From JAYPUG01 sp038117265 (lineage in GTDB: Bacteria > Pseudomonadota > Alphaproteobacteria > UBA6615): DNA of 25,517 bases. The notes beneath the pieces were generated by a model. That model did no database searches, was not told the origin of the DNA, and saw nothing but the letters and a program-made list of their open reading frames with translations. Each line of letters begins with the position of its first letter. The first letter of the stretch is position 1. The position numbers and the translations under genes were made by a program. This document shows, in pieces, positions 14,893-22,816 of the stretch. The stretch covers positions 1-25,517 of the forward strand of contig JAYOFO010000037.1 of NCBI GenBank assembly GCA_038117265.1, written 5' to 3'.

Positions 14893-15417
14893 ATGAGTGA
14901 TACAGGTGCATCGGGCGACGGCGGCGGCGATCGGGTGTCTGCCACCGTTAAATGGTTCAACCCCATCAAGGGCTACGGATTCGTTCAGCCTTCGAACGGG
15001 TCCGGGGATGCATTCGTGCACGTTTCGGTGCTCGAAGCGGCCGGTCAGAAGGATCTGCAGGACGGCGCGCAGCTCGAATGCGAGATCGAACAGGGCCCGC
15101 GCGGACCCATGGTGTCTGTGATCCACAGCATCAGCGACGGCGGCGGTGCGGAAGCGCCCGCGTCGGTCGATGCCGACGCCCCGGTGATCGAGGGCGTGGT
15201 CAAGTTCTTCGACCCCAACAAGGGCTATGGCTTCGTGGTCCCCGACGATTCCGGACAGGACGTCTTCGTGTCGGGCCGGGTGGTGGCCCAGTCGGGGCTG
15301 CGCATGCTGGAGGCCGATTCGCGCGTCCGCGTGACCACGCGCATGGGCGACAAGGGCCCCCTTGCGCTGACCGTCGAGGTGATCGGCGGCCCGTCACCGT
15401 CGGGCAACGACGACTGA
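14893..15417 (+). CDS. Cold-shock protein with two cold-shock domains
   Basis: The 174-aa protein contains two OB-fold cold-shock domains that bind single-stranded RNA or DNA. The first, at about residues 14-75, has TVKWFNPIKGYGFVQP (RNP1) and DAFVHVSVLE (RNP2). The second, at about 95-165, has GVVKFFDPNKGYGFVVPDD and QDVFVSGRVV. A Ser/Ala/Asp-rich linker joins them. In domain 2 the RNP2 His is replaced (VFVSG instead of VFVHV), so nucleic-acid binding there may be altered. Double-domain CspA-like proteins are typical of alphaproteobacteria, where they act as RNA chaperones in cold or stationary phase. The ATG at 14893 is preferred over 14806 because the upstream residues do not look like the family; AGGA lies about 10 bases upstream. 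Confidence 0.92.
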   Translation: MSDTGASGDGGGDRVSATVKWFNPIKGYGFVQPSNGSGDAFVHVSVLEAAGQKDLQDGAQLECEIEQGPRGPMVSVIHSISDGGGAEAPASVDADAPVIEGVVKFFDPNKGYGFVVPDDSGQDVFVSGRVVAQSGLRMLEADSRVRVTTRMGDKGPLALTVEVIGGPSPSGNDD

Positions 15418-15457
15418 GCGGCGTGCCGACCGCCGCCCCTGGCTTCTGAAACGAACG

Positions 15458-15949
15458 TCAGCTTGCGATACGCAGCGCCCTCTGCGCGGTGCGCGCCGGC
15501 GCTTCGGTCGTGCGCAGCGGGAACTCGTAGCCGGCATCGAAGATCGTGCGCGCGGCCTCTTCGCTCAGACCGCGAATGCGGGTTCGGCCCCGGGGATCCA
15601 CCAGCCAGGCCAGCAACGCCTCCGCATGGATCGACGCGCCGCGCTGCTGCGCCGCCAGAAGGTTGAGCAGCGCGAGTTCGTCGTAGCCGACATGACAGCA
15701 CACCGGCGGGAACAGCCGGATGGTCCGCCGTGCGGCGATGCCGATCTCATGGAACAGGTCCGCGAGCGTCTTGGACAAAAGTGTCGCGCGGCGCGGCCCC
15801 CATGCCCGGTTCAGTTCGAGAACGACCTCGCACCATCGCGACCGGTCGTTGGCCCACTGCCGGACCGCATGCACGACCAGGCGCTCGAAATAGGTCAACT
15901 CGTGTGCGGCGTGCAGGTGCGGGGTGGCCCAGTGCATGTCGATCATCAT
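15458..15949 (-). CDS. Unrecognised 163-aa protein under a Fur-box promoter
   Basis: I cannot assign a family. The protein is soluble-looking, mostly helical and Arg-rich, with no signal peptide or membrane segment. Notable are a His-rich N-terminus (MHWATPHLHAAHELTYFE), Cys40, and a Cys84-Cys85-His86 cluster in PPVCCHVGYDELALLNLL, which could bind metal or haem. The double ATG at 15944-15949 is preceded by a GGAG. Its promoter region carries a 17/19 match to the Fur box overlapping a perfect TATAAT, so expression should rise in iron starvation. It lies downstream of the HugZ-like gene on the same strand, but the 95-base gap with its own promoter implies separate control. An iron or haem role is inference from regulation and neighbours. 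Confidence 0.75.
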   Translation of the reverse strand: MMIDMHWATPHLHAAHELTYFERLVVHAVRQWANDRSRWCEVVLELNRAWGPRRATLLSKTLADLFHEIGIAARRTIRLFPPVCCHVGYDELALLNLLAAQQRGASIHAEALLAWLVDPRGRTRIRGLSEEAARTIFDAGYEFPLRTTEAPARTAQRALRIAS

Positions 15950-15976
15950 CGCGCTCCGTGGGGGCAGGTGGCCGTC

Positions 15977-16002
15977 ATTATATGCGAATGATAATCATTA
16001 TC
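15977..16002 (-). promoter_or_regulatory. Fur box overlapping a sigma-70 promoter
   Basis: Bases 15984-16002 match 17 of 19 positions of the classic Fur consensus GATAATGATAATCATTATC. Immediately next to it, on the minus strand, is a perfect -10 TATAAT (15982-15977), and the expected -35 region (TAGATA-like, about 16004-15999) overlaps the box. This is the usual geometry for iron-dependent repression by Fur occlusion. The start codon of the downstream gene is about 28 bases past the -10. In some alphaproteobacteria the Fur homologue responds to manganese (Mur), so the metal is not certain. Confidence 0.85.
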
Positions 16003-16044
16003 TACTAGAGCGTCGATGCGACTTATGCGCGATTGCGCGTCCGC

Positions 16045-16779
16045 TCACATATTTCGGTCGGCGCGGGCGGTTTTGGCCAGGGCGACGAGTTCCGCCCGGG
16101 CGGTCTCGGCATCGGCAACCGGCGCGGCGAAATCGACGCGCGCCTCGGCATCGTGCCGGGTCAGGTCGAAGCCTTCGGGATCGATTCCCGTCATCTGCCA
16201 ATCCAAACCCGGGCGATCGGCATAGTGGTGCGCATACAGGCACAACGCATCGCGATGCTCGGCGTTCATGTGGTCGACGATGTCCTGCTCGGACGCGGCC
16301 AACGCGACGGTCTCGGCCGGGTCCAGCATGACCGTGTCGGCCGGCAGGGTCTCGATCCGGCCGAACCCGGCGATGAAATGGACGCTTTCGGCGACCATGC
16401 GGTAGAGCCGGAAATCGGCGAAGGCCATGTGATCGCGCGAGCTGGCGTGGCGCCGCATGAACCGCGCGCGCAGCGCCGCATCGTCGCAAGCCTCGATCCG
16501 CCCAATCACGCTAGCGCGCGACTGGCTGACGGCCTCGACCCCGTGTTTCGCATAGAGCATCGATGCCCGGGGATCGGCCGTGAAGTTGCGGGTGTGGCGG
16601 GCGAGGTCGGACAGCAGCATCAACGGGCTTCCGTCCTGGCCGCAGGCCGTCAGGACGAGGCTGGCATAGGGTGTTCCACCGGTCTCCGAATCCACGGTCG
16701 ACAGCGTGGCGGTCCGGTTCGTACGGATGATCCACCGGACGAGCGGTCCAGCGGGTTTCTCGCGGTCGTCGATGGTCAT
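16045..16779 (-). CDS. HugZ-like haem utilisation protein (PNPOx-like split barrel + DUF2470)
   Basis: The 244-aa protein begins with a pyridoxamine-phosphate-oxidase-like split barrel (about residues 8-150: RTATLSTVDSETGGTPYASLV, ADPRASMLY) and ends with a DUF2470 domain (about 165-240) marked by DIVDHMNAEHRDALCLYA. This two-domain order is that of HugZ/HutZ proteins, which bind haem and help release its iron, and of related flavin-barrel proteins. The SSRDHMAFADFRLYRMV segment matches the family's central region. The ATG at 16777-16779 is preferred; a GTG at 16809 in frame would add 10 residues. It follows PCuAC by 45 bases in the same direction and may share that transcript. Its 3' end lies about 42 bases from the Fur box of the next gene. 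Confidence 0.85.
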   Translation of the reverse strand: MTIDDREKPAGPLVRWIIRTNRTATLSTVDSETGGTPYASLVLTACGQDGSPLMLLSDLARHTRNFTADPRASMLYAKHGVEAVSQSRASVIGRIEACDDAALRARFMRRHASSRDHMAFADFRLYRMVAESVHFIAGFGRIETLPADTVMLDPAETVALAASEQDIVDHMNAEHRDALCLYAHHYADRPGLDWQMTGIDPEGFDLTRHDAEARVDFAAPVADAETARAELVALAKTARADRNM

Positions 16780-16824
16780 GATGGGGAACTTAGCGGACGG
16801 TGGGAACACCGCAAGGGGGTGCGA

Positions 16825-17307
16825 TCAGTTCTTCATATTGTGCCCGTTACCGCTCCCGGCGGCACCGGACGGTTCCTGGACGACCACCTCGATGTCGATC
16901 GGGCCGGCCTTCTCGAACACCAGGGTCAGCGGCGTGAGCGTCTCGTCGAGGAGCGGCACCTTCAGATCGACCAGCATGAGATGCAGGCCGCCGGGTTCGA
17001 GTCGCGTCTCCCCGCCGTCGGGAATGTCGATCTTCGTGACCGGAACCATGCGCTTGTGGGCATTGTCGGCAACAAGATCGTGCAGCAGGGCGGAACCGGC
17101 ATCGGACGACCTGGCGCCAACCAACCGATCGGCCTGGCCGGAACGATTGCGGATAACCATGTACACCGCACCATCCGATTGCGCGCCGTCCGTCGCCGCG
17201 GTCCAGGGGTGGAGCACTGTGAACCCGCCCGACTTCTCTTCGTGAGCGCCTGCCGCAGAGGCCGCGAGGATCGTCAGAGCGCCGAGGACAGAAGGAAGGG
17301 TTCGCAT
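16825..17307 (-). CDS. Periplasmic copper chaperone PCuAC
   Basis: PCuAC proteins carry Cu(I) in the periplasm to the CuA centre of cytochrome c oxidase, often with Sco. The 160-aa product has a Sec signal peptide (MRTLPSVLGALTILAASAAGA) and a mature cupredoxin-like domain. The usual ligand set H(M)x10M...HxM is partly visible: His76 (ALLHDLV), Met87 (HKRMVPV), His109 and Met111 (GLHLMLV). The Met that commonly follows His76 as HEM is Leu here. The C-terminus has an extra GHNMKN that could also bind metal. The ATG at 17305-17307 gives a proper signal peptide; an upstream TTG in frame is less likely. It lies 29 bases after the Sco stop, so the two form an operon. Confidence 0.92.
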   Translation of the reverse strand: MRTLPSVLGALTILAASAAGAHEEKSGGFTVLHPWTAATDGAQSDGAVYMVIRNRSGQADRLVGARSSDAGSALLHDLVADNAHKRMVPVTKIDIPDGGETRLEPGGLHLMLVDLKVPLLDETLTPLTLVFEKAGPIDIEVVVQEPSGAAGSGNGHNMKN

Positions 17308-17336
17308 TGCAGGCTCCAAGTTTGTCTGCTTCTCCG

Positions 17337-17954
17337 CTATCCGCGCGCGGCCATGACTTGGCGGATCGCTGCTGCCATGTCCTCGGGCGCAGTCCCGTAG
17401 CGGAACATCGAGGCGACGTCCCCCTCGCGATCGAGCAGATAGACGAACGACGAGTGATCCATAAGATAGTACGTATACTGGTTCGAATCGAATCGCTGGT
17501 AGAAGACACGGAACTGGGTGGCCACGTCGCGGATTTCCTCCGCCGTCCCCGTCAACCCGATCAGGCGCTCATGGAACAGCGGCACGTATTCCGCCAGCAC
17601 CTCGGGCGTGTCGCGTTCGGGATCGATGGTGATCATCACCGGCGTGACCCGGGCGCCCGCCTCGCCCAGCGCATCGATCGTTGCCGCCATCCCGCCGAGT
17701 TCCGTCGGGCACACGTCGGGACAGAAGGTGTAGCCGAAATAGAGCAGCGTGTAGCCGCCCCGCAGCGCCGTGTCGGAGACGCGCGCACCGGTGTGATCGG
17801 TGAGTTCGAAGGGCCCGCCGACATCCACGTTGACCACGAGACCGCCGACCACCGAGCTCTCCGGCGGGTCGTCACGGAGCAGTGTGAGCCACGCTCCGAT
17901 TGCGAACACGAGCGTGACGAGTGCGACGATGCTGGCCCTGAGTTTCCATCCCAT
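17337..17954 (-). CDS. Sco1/SenC/PrrC copper-delivery protein
   Basis: Sco proteins are membrane-anchored thioredoxin-fold factors that insert copper into, or reduce the cysteines of, the CuA site of cytochrome c oxidase. The 205-aa protein has an N-terminal membrane anchor (residues about 7-26), then the periplasmic domain with the copper motif YTFCPDVCPTEL (Cys78, Cys82) and the distal ligand His in YLMDHSSFVYLLD. TIDPERDTPEVL is a further family marker. The start at 17952-17954 gives the usual short N-terminus before the anchor; the frame is open far upstream but this is antisense to chvI-chvG. It is first in a minus-strand operon with PCuAC and probably the HugZ-like gene. The 237-base gap to chvI must hold divergent promoters. 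Confidence 0.95.
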   Translation of the reverse strand: MGWKLRASIVALVTLVFAIGAWLTLLRDDPPESSVVGGLVVNVDVGGPFELTDHTGARVSDTALRGGYTLLYFGYTFCPDVCPTELGGMAATIDALGEAGARVTPVMITIDPERDTPEVLAEYVPLFHERLIGLTGTAEEIRDVATQFRVFYQRFDSNQYTYYLMDHSSFVYLLDREGDVASMFRYGTAPEDMAAAIRQVMAARG

Positions 17955-18191
17955 GGCGGCGGATTTAGGGCGTCGGGCGCGCCGGGGCAATGCGTCGACC
18001 GGTCGCACGACCGTCACGATTTCGTTGCCCGGGTCCTTCCTGTTGTCCCGCGCCCGTCGAAAACAACGCCGAAAAGTAGGAAACCCGCCCAAACGGAGCC
18101 CTAAATGCGCCATAATGGCCACCGAACGTGTCCGAACGTCGAGGCGCATCGCGCGGCGGCGCGTCGAACTCGGACAAATAGGATTCCGGAC

Positions 18192-18887
18192 ATGGCCCAG
18201 ACGATCGCACTGGTCGACGACGACCGAAACATCCTGACCTCCATCTCGATGGCTCTCGAGGCCGAGGGATACAAGGTCAGCACCTACGCCGATGGCGACG
18301 AGGCGCTGAAGGGGCTGACCGCCCAGCCGGCCGACCTGGCGGTGCTCGACATCAAGATGCCGCGAATGGACGGGATGGAACTTCTCGGCAAGCTGCGCAA
18401 GTCGTCGCGCATGCCGATCATCTTTCTCACCTCCAAGGACGACGAGATCGACGAGGTCCTCGGCCTTCGCATGGGGGCGGATGACTACATCACCAAGCCC
18501 TTTTCGCAGCGGCTCCTGATCGAGCGCATCCGCGCGATCCTGCGCCGCGCGGAGGCGGAGCGTTCGCCTAAGGATGGCGGCGAGGCGGTCATCCGCCGCG
18601 GCGAGCTGGTGATGGACCCGAGCCGGCACATGTGCACCTGGCGCGGTGCAGACGTCACCCTCACGGTGACCGAGTTCCTGATCCTCGAGGCGCTCGCCCA
18701 GCGTCCCGGTCATGTCAAGAGCCGCGACCAGCTTATGGACGCGGCCTATGGCGAGAACATCTATGTCGACGACCGGACCATCGACAGCCACATCAAGCGG
18801 CTGCGCAAGAAGTTCAAGGAGTTCGATTCCGAGTTCGGCCAGATCGAGACGCTCTACGGGATCGGCTATCGCTACAAGGACGGCTGA
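18192..18887 (+). CDS. chvI: Response regulator ChvI (OmpR/PhoB family)
   Basis: ChvI is the DNA-binding partner of ChvG and controls envelope, acid and host-associated responses in alphaproteobacteria. The 231-aa protein has a receiver domain (about 1-120) with the acidic pocket DDD at residues 9-11, phospho-acceptor Asp53 in VLDIKMPRMDG, the switch Thr in FLTSKDD and Lys in YITKPFS. A winged-helix output domain (about 135-231) includes LTVTEFLILEALAQRPGH and DDRTIDSHIKRLRKKF. The ATG at 18192 has AGGA eight bases upstream. chvG begins 54 bases after its stop. The ChvI identity rests on overall similarity (MAQTIALVDDDRNILTSIS start, YVDDRTIDSHIKRLRKKF end) and on the kinase next to it. Confidence 0.92.
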   Translation: MAQTIALVDDDRNILTSISMALEAEGYKVSTYADGDEALKGLTAQPADLAVLDIKMPRMDGMELLGKLRKSSRMPIIFLTSKDDEIDEVLGLRMGADDYITKPFSQRLLIERIRAILRRAEAERSPKDGGEAVIRRGELVMDPSRHMCTWRGADVTLTVTEFLILEALAQRPGHVKSRDQLMDAAYGENIYVDDRTIDSHIKRLRKKFKEFDSEFGQIETLYGIGYRYKDG

Positions 18888-18941
18888 TTCGCCAACGCAT
18901 GACGGCGGCCCGGCCCGCGCGGCCGACTGTCGGGGGATAGC

Positions 18942-20663
18942 ATGACGCTCGATGCGCGCACCGGGAACCGGTCCTCCGGACCGAACCGGCAGTCCGAGGA
19001 GGCCGCGGGCCGCCGGTCGCGCGTGCCGGGACCGCGCATGGTCTGGGCCTGGCTGCGTCGGCGACGCCCGTCCATGTCGCTGACCCGCCGCATCCTCGCG
19101 ATCAACCTGCTCGTGCTCGCGGTGCCCGTCGGCGGGTTCTTCTTCCTGGATCAGTATCAGGAAAGCCTGATCGATTCCGAGATCGAGGCGTTGCGCATCC
19201 AGGGCGAGGTCTTTGCCGGCGCCGTGGGTGCCGGAGCGGTTCTGGTTGCGCCGGGAATCGGGCAGCAGGTCGACCCGGTGCGCGCCAGCCTGATGCTGCG
19301 CCGGCTGACCGAGCCGACCCAGCACCGTGCCCGGCTGTTCAGCGAGCGGGGTTTTCTGGTGACCGACACCCAGGCGCTGAGCGATGTGCGCGGTTCCGTT
19401 CGCGTGCGCGCGCTGCCGCCGCCTGAAGGGTTCGCTCCCTGGCTCTGGTTGCGCGACCGGTTCGATGCGCTGCTCGACTGGCTGCCCGGCCAGGGCGAGT
19501 TGCCGGTCTATCAGGAGCGCGTGCCGCAGCGCGCGAGCGACTATCGCGAGGTGACGGCGGCACTGGCGGGCTTCCAGAGCGCGGCGGTCCGCCGGCACGA
19601 GACCGGCGGCATGGTCATCTCCGTCGCCGTTCCGATCCAGCGCTATCGCCAGGTGGTTGGCGCGATCATGCTGACGCGGGGGGGCGAGGAGATCGAACGC
19701 GCCATGCGCGCGATCCGGATCGACATTCTTCAGGTGTTCGCCATCGCGTTCGCCGTGACGATCCTGCTGTCTGTCTATCTGGCCGCGACGATCGCACGCC
19801 CGCTGAAGCGGCTCGCCGCCGCCACCGAGCGCGTGCGCACCGGGGCCGGGCGCCATGCGACGATTCCCGACTTCGCCGGTCGCGACGACGAGATCGGCGA
19901 ACTGGGTCGCGACCTGCGCGCGATGACCGAGGCGCTGTGGACGCGGATGGATGCGATCGAGCGTTTCGCCGCGGACGTTTCGCACGAGATCAAGAACCCG
20001 CTCACCTCGCTGCGCAGTGCCGTCGAGACGGTGGCGCGGGTCGAGGACCCGGCGCAGCAGCGCAAGCTGATGTCGATCATCCTCGACGACGTGGCGCGGC
20101 TCGACCGGCTGATCAGCGACATCTCCGATGCCTCGCGCCTCGATGCCGAACTCAGCCGCGATCCCCCGACCATGGTCGACCTGCGCGTCGTGCTCGCTGC
20201 GCTGATCGACATCCTGGACAGCACGTCGGAGAACGACATTGTCCTCGATATCGCGGCCGGTGACGATCTTACCGTGCGGGCCTTCGAGGACCGGCTGGGC
20301 CAGGTGTTCCGCAACATCATCGCCAACGCCCAGTCGTTCAGTCCGATGGGCGGGCGGATCGTCGTCCATGCCGCGCGTCAGGCGCGCCGCGACGGGTCCA
20401 CGGTGCAGGTGACCGTCGATGACATCGGGCCGGGAATTCCCGAGGAGAACCTGGAATCGATCTTTAAGCGCTTCTACTCGGACCGACCGACGAACACGGC
20501 GAACGGGCGCGGGGAGAAATTCGGAACCCATTCCGGACTGGGTCTGTCGATCTCCCGACAGATCGTCGAGGCGGCCGGCGGCCGCATCTGGGCCGAAAAC
20601 CGGCGAGCGCCCGACGGCAGCGTCGCGGGTGCGCGTTTCGTGGTTGAATTTCCGATCGAATAA
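18942..20663 (+). CDS. chvG: Sensor histidine kinase ChvG (ExoS-like)
   Basis: The 573-aa inner-membrane kinase senses envelope or acid stress and phosphorylates ChvI. A basic N-terminal tail of about 45 residues precedes TM1 (LTRRILAINLLVLAVPVGGF). A periplasmic sensor domain of about 190 residues follows, then TM2 at about 263-285 (AIAFAVTILLSVYLAATIAR), a HAMP linker (PLKRLAAATERVR), the H-box FAADVSHEIKNPLTSLRSA with His near residue 348, the N-box RNIIANAQSFSP, the G1 box DIGPGIPEENL and a Gly-rich lid GTHSGLGLSISRQIV. All kinase boxes are intact. The long N-terminal extension and the large periplasmic domain fit ChvG. The ATG at 18942 lies 54 bases after chvI, indicating co-transcription. 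Confidence 0.93.
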   Translation: MTLDARTGNRSSGPNRQSEEAAGRRSRVPGPRMVWAWLRRRRPSMSLTRRILAINLLVLAVPVGGFFFLDQYQESLIDSEIEALRIQGEVFAGAVGAGAVLVAPGIGQQVDPVRASLMLRRLTEPTQHRARLFSERGFLVTDTQALSDVRGSVRVRALPPPEGFAPWLWLRDRFDALLDWLPGQGELPVYQERVPQRASDYREVTAALAGFQSAAVRRHETGGMVISVAVPIQRYRQVVGAIMLTRGGEEIERAMRAIRIDILQVFAIAFAVTILLSVYLAATIARPLKRLAAATERVRTGAGRHATIPDFAGRDDEIGELGRDLRAMTEALWTRMDAIERFAADVSHEIKNPLTSLRSAVETVARVEDPAQQRKLMSIILDDVARLDRLISDISDASRLDAELSRDPPTMVDLRVVLAALIDILDSTSENDIVLDIAAGDDLTVRAFEDRLGQVFRNIIANAQSFSPMGGRIVVHAARQARRDGSTVQVTVDDIGPGIPEENLESIFKRFYSDRPTNTANGRGEKFGTHSGLGLSISRQIVEAAGGRIWAENRRAPDGSVAGARFVVEFPIE

Positions 20664-20772
20664 CGCCGATCCGGCGCACGCCATGCGCGCCGTGTAGACC
20701 TGCCCGCAAGGAGATTTGCCCGGGCGTCATATTGCGGAGCCCCGACCTGCGCCCTATTGTGCGCATCGGTCT

Positions 20773-20778
20773 TATATA
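20773..20778 (+). promoter_or_regulatory. Possible -10 element upstream of the Gfo/MBL/TRAP cluster
   Basis: TATATA sits inside the palindrome TTATATAA (20772-20779), an AT island in the 180-base gap after chvG. No convincing -35 is present at the right spacing. It would give a leader of about 60 nt to the ATG at 20844. Confidence 0.3.
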
Positions 20779-20843
20779 AGAGAAACCCGGCGCATCGCGG
20801 CGGTCGAGTCGACGCGTGCAATCCCGGATACGGGGTGGAAACC

Positions 20844-21899
20844 ATGAAACAGATCAATGTCGGGCTCATCGGTCCGGGCTGGTGCGGCGGCATTCGCGCC
20901 AACGCCTGTGCGCGTCATCCGCTGGTGGATCAGCTGCATCTCGCCGAGATCCGGCCCGACCGGCTGAAGGAGGTCGCGGCGGAAACCAACCCGACCTACA
21001 CGACCGACAATTGGGACGAACTGATCGCCAACGACGAGCTCGACGCGATCATCATTTCCACCACGCCTGAAGCCCTGCACTACCCGATGACCAAGGCGGC
21101 GCTTTCGGCGGGCAAGCACGTCCTCGTCGAAAAGCCGATGGCAACCAGCCTGCTCGAGGCGGACGAGCTGATCAGCATCGCGGCCAAAAAGAATCTGAAG
21201 TTCACGATCGGCTATTCGCAGCGCTTCAACCCGCCCTTCGCCTACATCAACAAGGCGCTCAAGGAAGGCACGATCGGCGAGCCGATAACCTGCCTGGTCA
21301 GCCGCAACGTGACCCGTGAGCTGGGCGACAAGATCACCGGGCGCACCAAGCTGTCGCCGGCGGCGATGGAGGCGACCCACGATCTCGACTTCCTGCTGTG
21401 GGCGCTGCAGCCGCGGAAACCCGTGCGGGTCTATTCCCAGCAGGCCGGCAAGCTCTACAAGCGCACCAGCGAGACGCCCGACCACCAGTGGATCATGGTC
21501 ACCCTGGACGACGGCACGACCATCACCGTCGGCGCGGGCTGGGTCCTGCCGCTGGGGCATCCCAACTACTCGCAGTGCTGGATCGAGATCGTCGGCACCG
21601 ACGGGACGCTGACCATCGACAACACCCACAAGGAAGTGCAGTTCAATACGACCGCCCACGGTATTCGCTACCCGATGTCGTCGATGCCGGGTGAGCCGGT
21701 CGACCATGTCTTCGCCGGCCCGATGGCGCAGGAGACCAACGACTTCATCGAGGCCATCGCGCTCGACCGGCCGGTTCTGGTCAAGCCGGGCGAGGCACGC
21801 CTCGTAATGGACGTCTATGTCGCGGCCGATCTCTCGGCCGAACGCGGCGAGCCGGTGTCGTTGCCTCGCAACGACCCGTCGGCGGTGGCGGCGCAGTAG
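20844..21899 (+). CDS. Gfo/Idh/MocA-family NAD(P)-dependent oxidoreductase
   Basis: The 351-aa protein has the family's two domains. A Rossmann domain (about 1-125) has the nucleotide motif GLIGPGWCGGI, IISTTPEALHYPM and the conserved EKP in HVLVEKPMATS. The C-terminal beta-sheet domain includes the catalytic-region segment ATHDLDFLLWAL (His-Asp-x-Asp) and VGTDGTLTI. Members oxidise or reduce sugars, inositols and related polyols. The substrate here cannot be read from sequence. The start ATG at 20844 follows GGGGTGGAA; an in-frame GTG at 20835 is an alternative. It heads a co-directional cluster: the degenerate MBL gene follows after 34 bases, then a second MBL gene and a TRAP-type binding protein. 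Confidence 0.9.
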   Translation: MKQINVGLIGPGWCGGIRANACARHPLVDQLHLAEIRPDRLKEVAAETNPTYTTDNWDELIANDELDAIIISTTPEALHYPMTKAALSAGKHVLVEKPMATSLLEADELISIAAKKNLKFTIGYSQRFNPPFAYINKALKEGTIGEPITCLVSRNVTRELGDKITGRTKLSPAAMEATHDLDFLLWALQPRKPVRVYSQQAGKLYKRTSETPDHQWIMVTLDDGTTITVGAGWVLPLGHPNYSQCWIEIVGTDGTLTIDNTHKEVQFNTTAHGIRYPMSSMPGEPVDHVFAGPMAQETNDFIEAIALDRPVLVKPGEARLVMDVYVAADLSAERGEPVSLPRNDPSAVAAQ

Positions 21900-21933
21900 G
21901 CACACCCGCCAGCGCCTCGGGCGGAGCGCGACG

Positions 21934-22806
21934 ATGGCCTTCAGCAGCACGACGGAGCTCATGCCCGGTAGGGTTTATGCGCTGCAGAACACATTCGAAC
22001 TGAACGGTCAGGTCAGCGCCTACCCGCACAGTGCACGCGGACACTCGGTCTCGAACTGCTACCTCCTGAAGGAGGGCGACCGGGCGATGCTGCTCGATAC
22101 CGGCTACACGGTGCACGAGCGCGAGATCCTGTCGCAGCTCGCCGGGATTCTCGGTCCGGAGACGCCGCTTTCGCTGTTCCCGCTGCGCATCAACGAGTTC
22201 ATGTCGGTGTGCAACGCGATGCCCATCGCCAAGCGGTTCAACGTCGTCGAGTGCTACTCCAACGTCCCCGACATCGAGGACTGGATCGAGTTCGAGACCC
22301 TGCGCGGCGCAGAGCGCAACCCGTCGCTCGAGACCACGATCATCGGGCGCGGCGACCATTCGTGCGTCGAACTGGGCCCCGGGCGCACCATCGATGTGCT
22401 GAACGCCCCGATCCGCCTGATCAGCACGCGCTGGATCTATGACGCGGCGAGCAAGACCCTGTTTTCGTCGGACATGTTCAGCCACGTCTGGAGCGACCGC
22501 GCGGACGGACCCTGGCTTCTGGGCGACAACGAGGAGGACGACGTCACCGACCTGCCATTCGTGCGATCGTTCCTGCTGAACACGCGCTACTGGTGGATCG
22601 AGGGGGCGAACATGGCGCCGATCCGCAAGGCGGTCGCCGAGGTCTTTGAGACGTTCGACATCGAGACCATCGCACCGGGATACGGCACGATCCTGCGGGG
22701 GCGACACCATGTCGAGCGGCAGTTCGAGGTGCTCGACGACGTCCTCGACCAGCTCGACCGCACCAAGGTGGCGCCCGCCTACGTGCCGCGCGGCCTCGAA
22801 CGCTAG
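21934..22806 (+). CDS. Metallo-beta-lactamase-fold protein with a lost metal motif
   Basis: The 290-aa protein follows the metallo-beta-lactamase / flavodiiron oxygen-reductase-like fold: an N-terminal YALQNTFELNG strand, SNCYLLKEGDRAMLLDTGYTVHE (the usual entry to the metal site), a late LFSSDMFSHVW strand with the bridging-type Asp, and IAPGYGTILRG near the end. Where active members have HxHxDH or HxExDH, this one reads INEFMS (residues 86-91), keeping only Glu88. Where the last ligand His should be (PGHG), it has Tyr250. Normal di-metal binding is therefore unlikely. Possible roles are structural, regulatory or partner to the canonical-looking MBL gene ten bases downstream. The ATG at 21934 has GGAG upstream. 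Very short gaps on both sides indicate an operon. Confidence 0.82.
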   Translation: MAFSSTTELMPGRVYALQNTFELNGQVSAYPHSARGHSVSNCYLLKEGDRAMLLDTGYTVHEREILSQLAGILGPETPLSLFPLRINEFMSVCNAMPIAKRFNVVECYSNVPDIEDWIEFETLRGAERNPSLETTIIGRGDHSCVELGPGRTIDVLNAPIRLISTRWIYDAASKTLFSSDMFSHVWSDRADGPWLLGDNEEDDVTDLPFVRSFLLNTRYWWIEGANMAPIRKAVAEVFETFDIETIAPGYGTILRGRHHVERQFEVLDDVLDQLDRTKVAPAYVPRGLER

Positions 22807-22816
22807 GAGACGGCGC

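Noticed and set aside
17955..20684. Very long minus-strand open frame extending the Sco gene upstream (over 1,100 codons in total)
   Set aside because: It is antisense to chvI-chvG, whose frames have full domain motifs. The openness follows from codon bias in GC-rich DNA; only the last 205 codons (Sco) have protein features.
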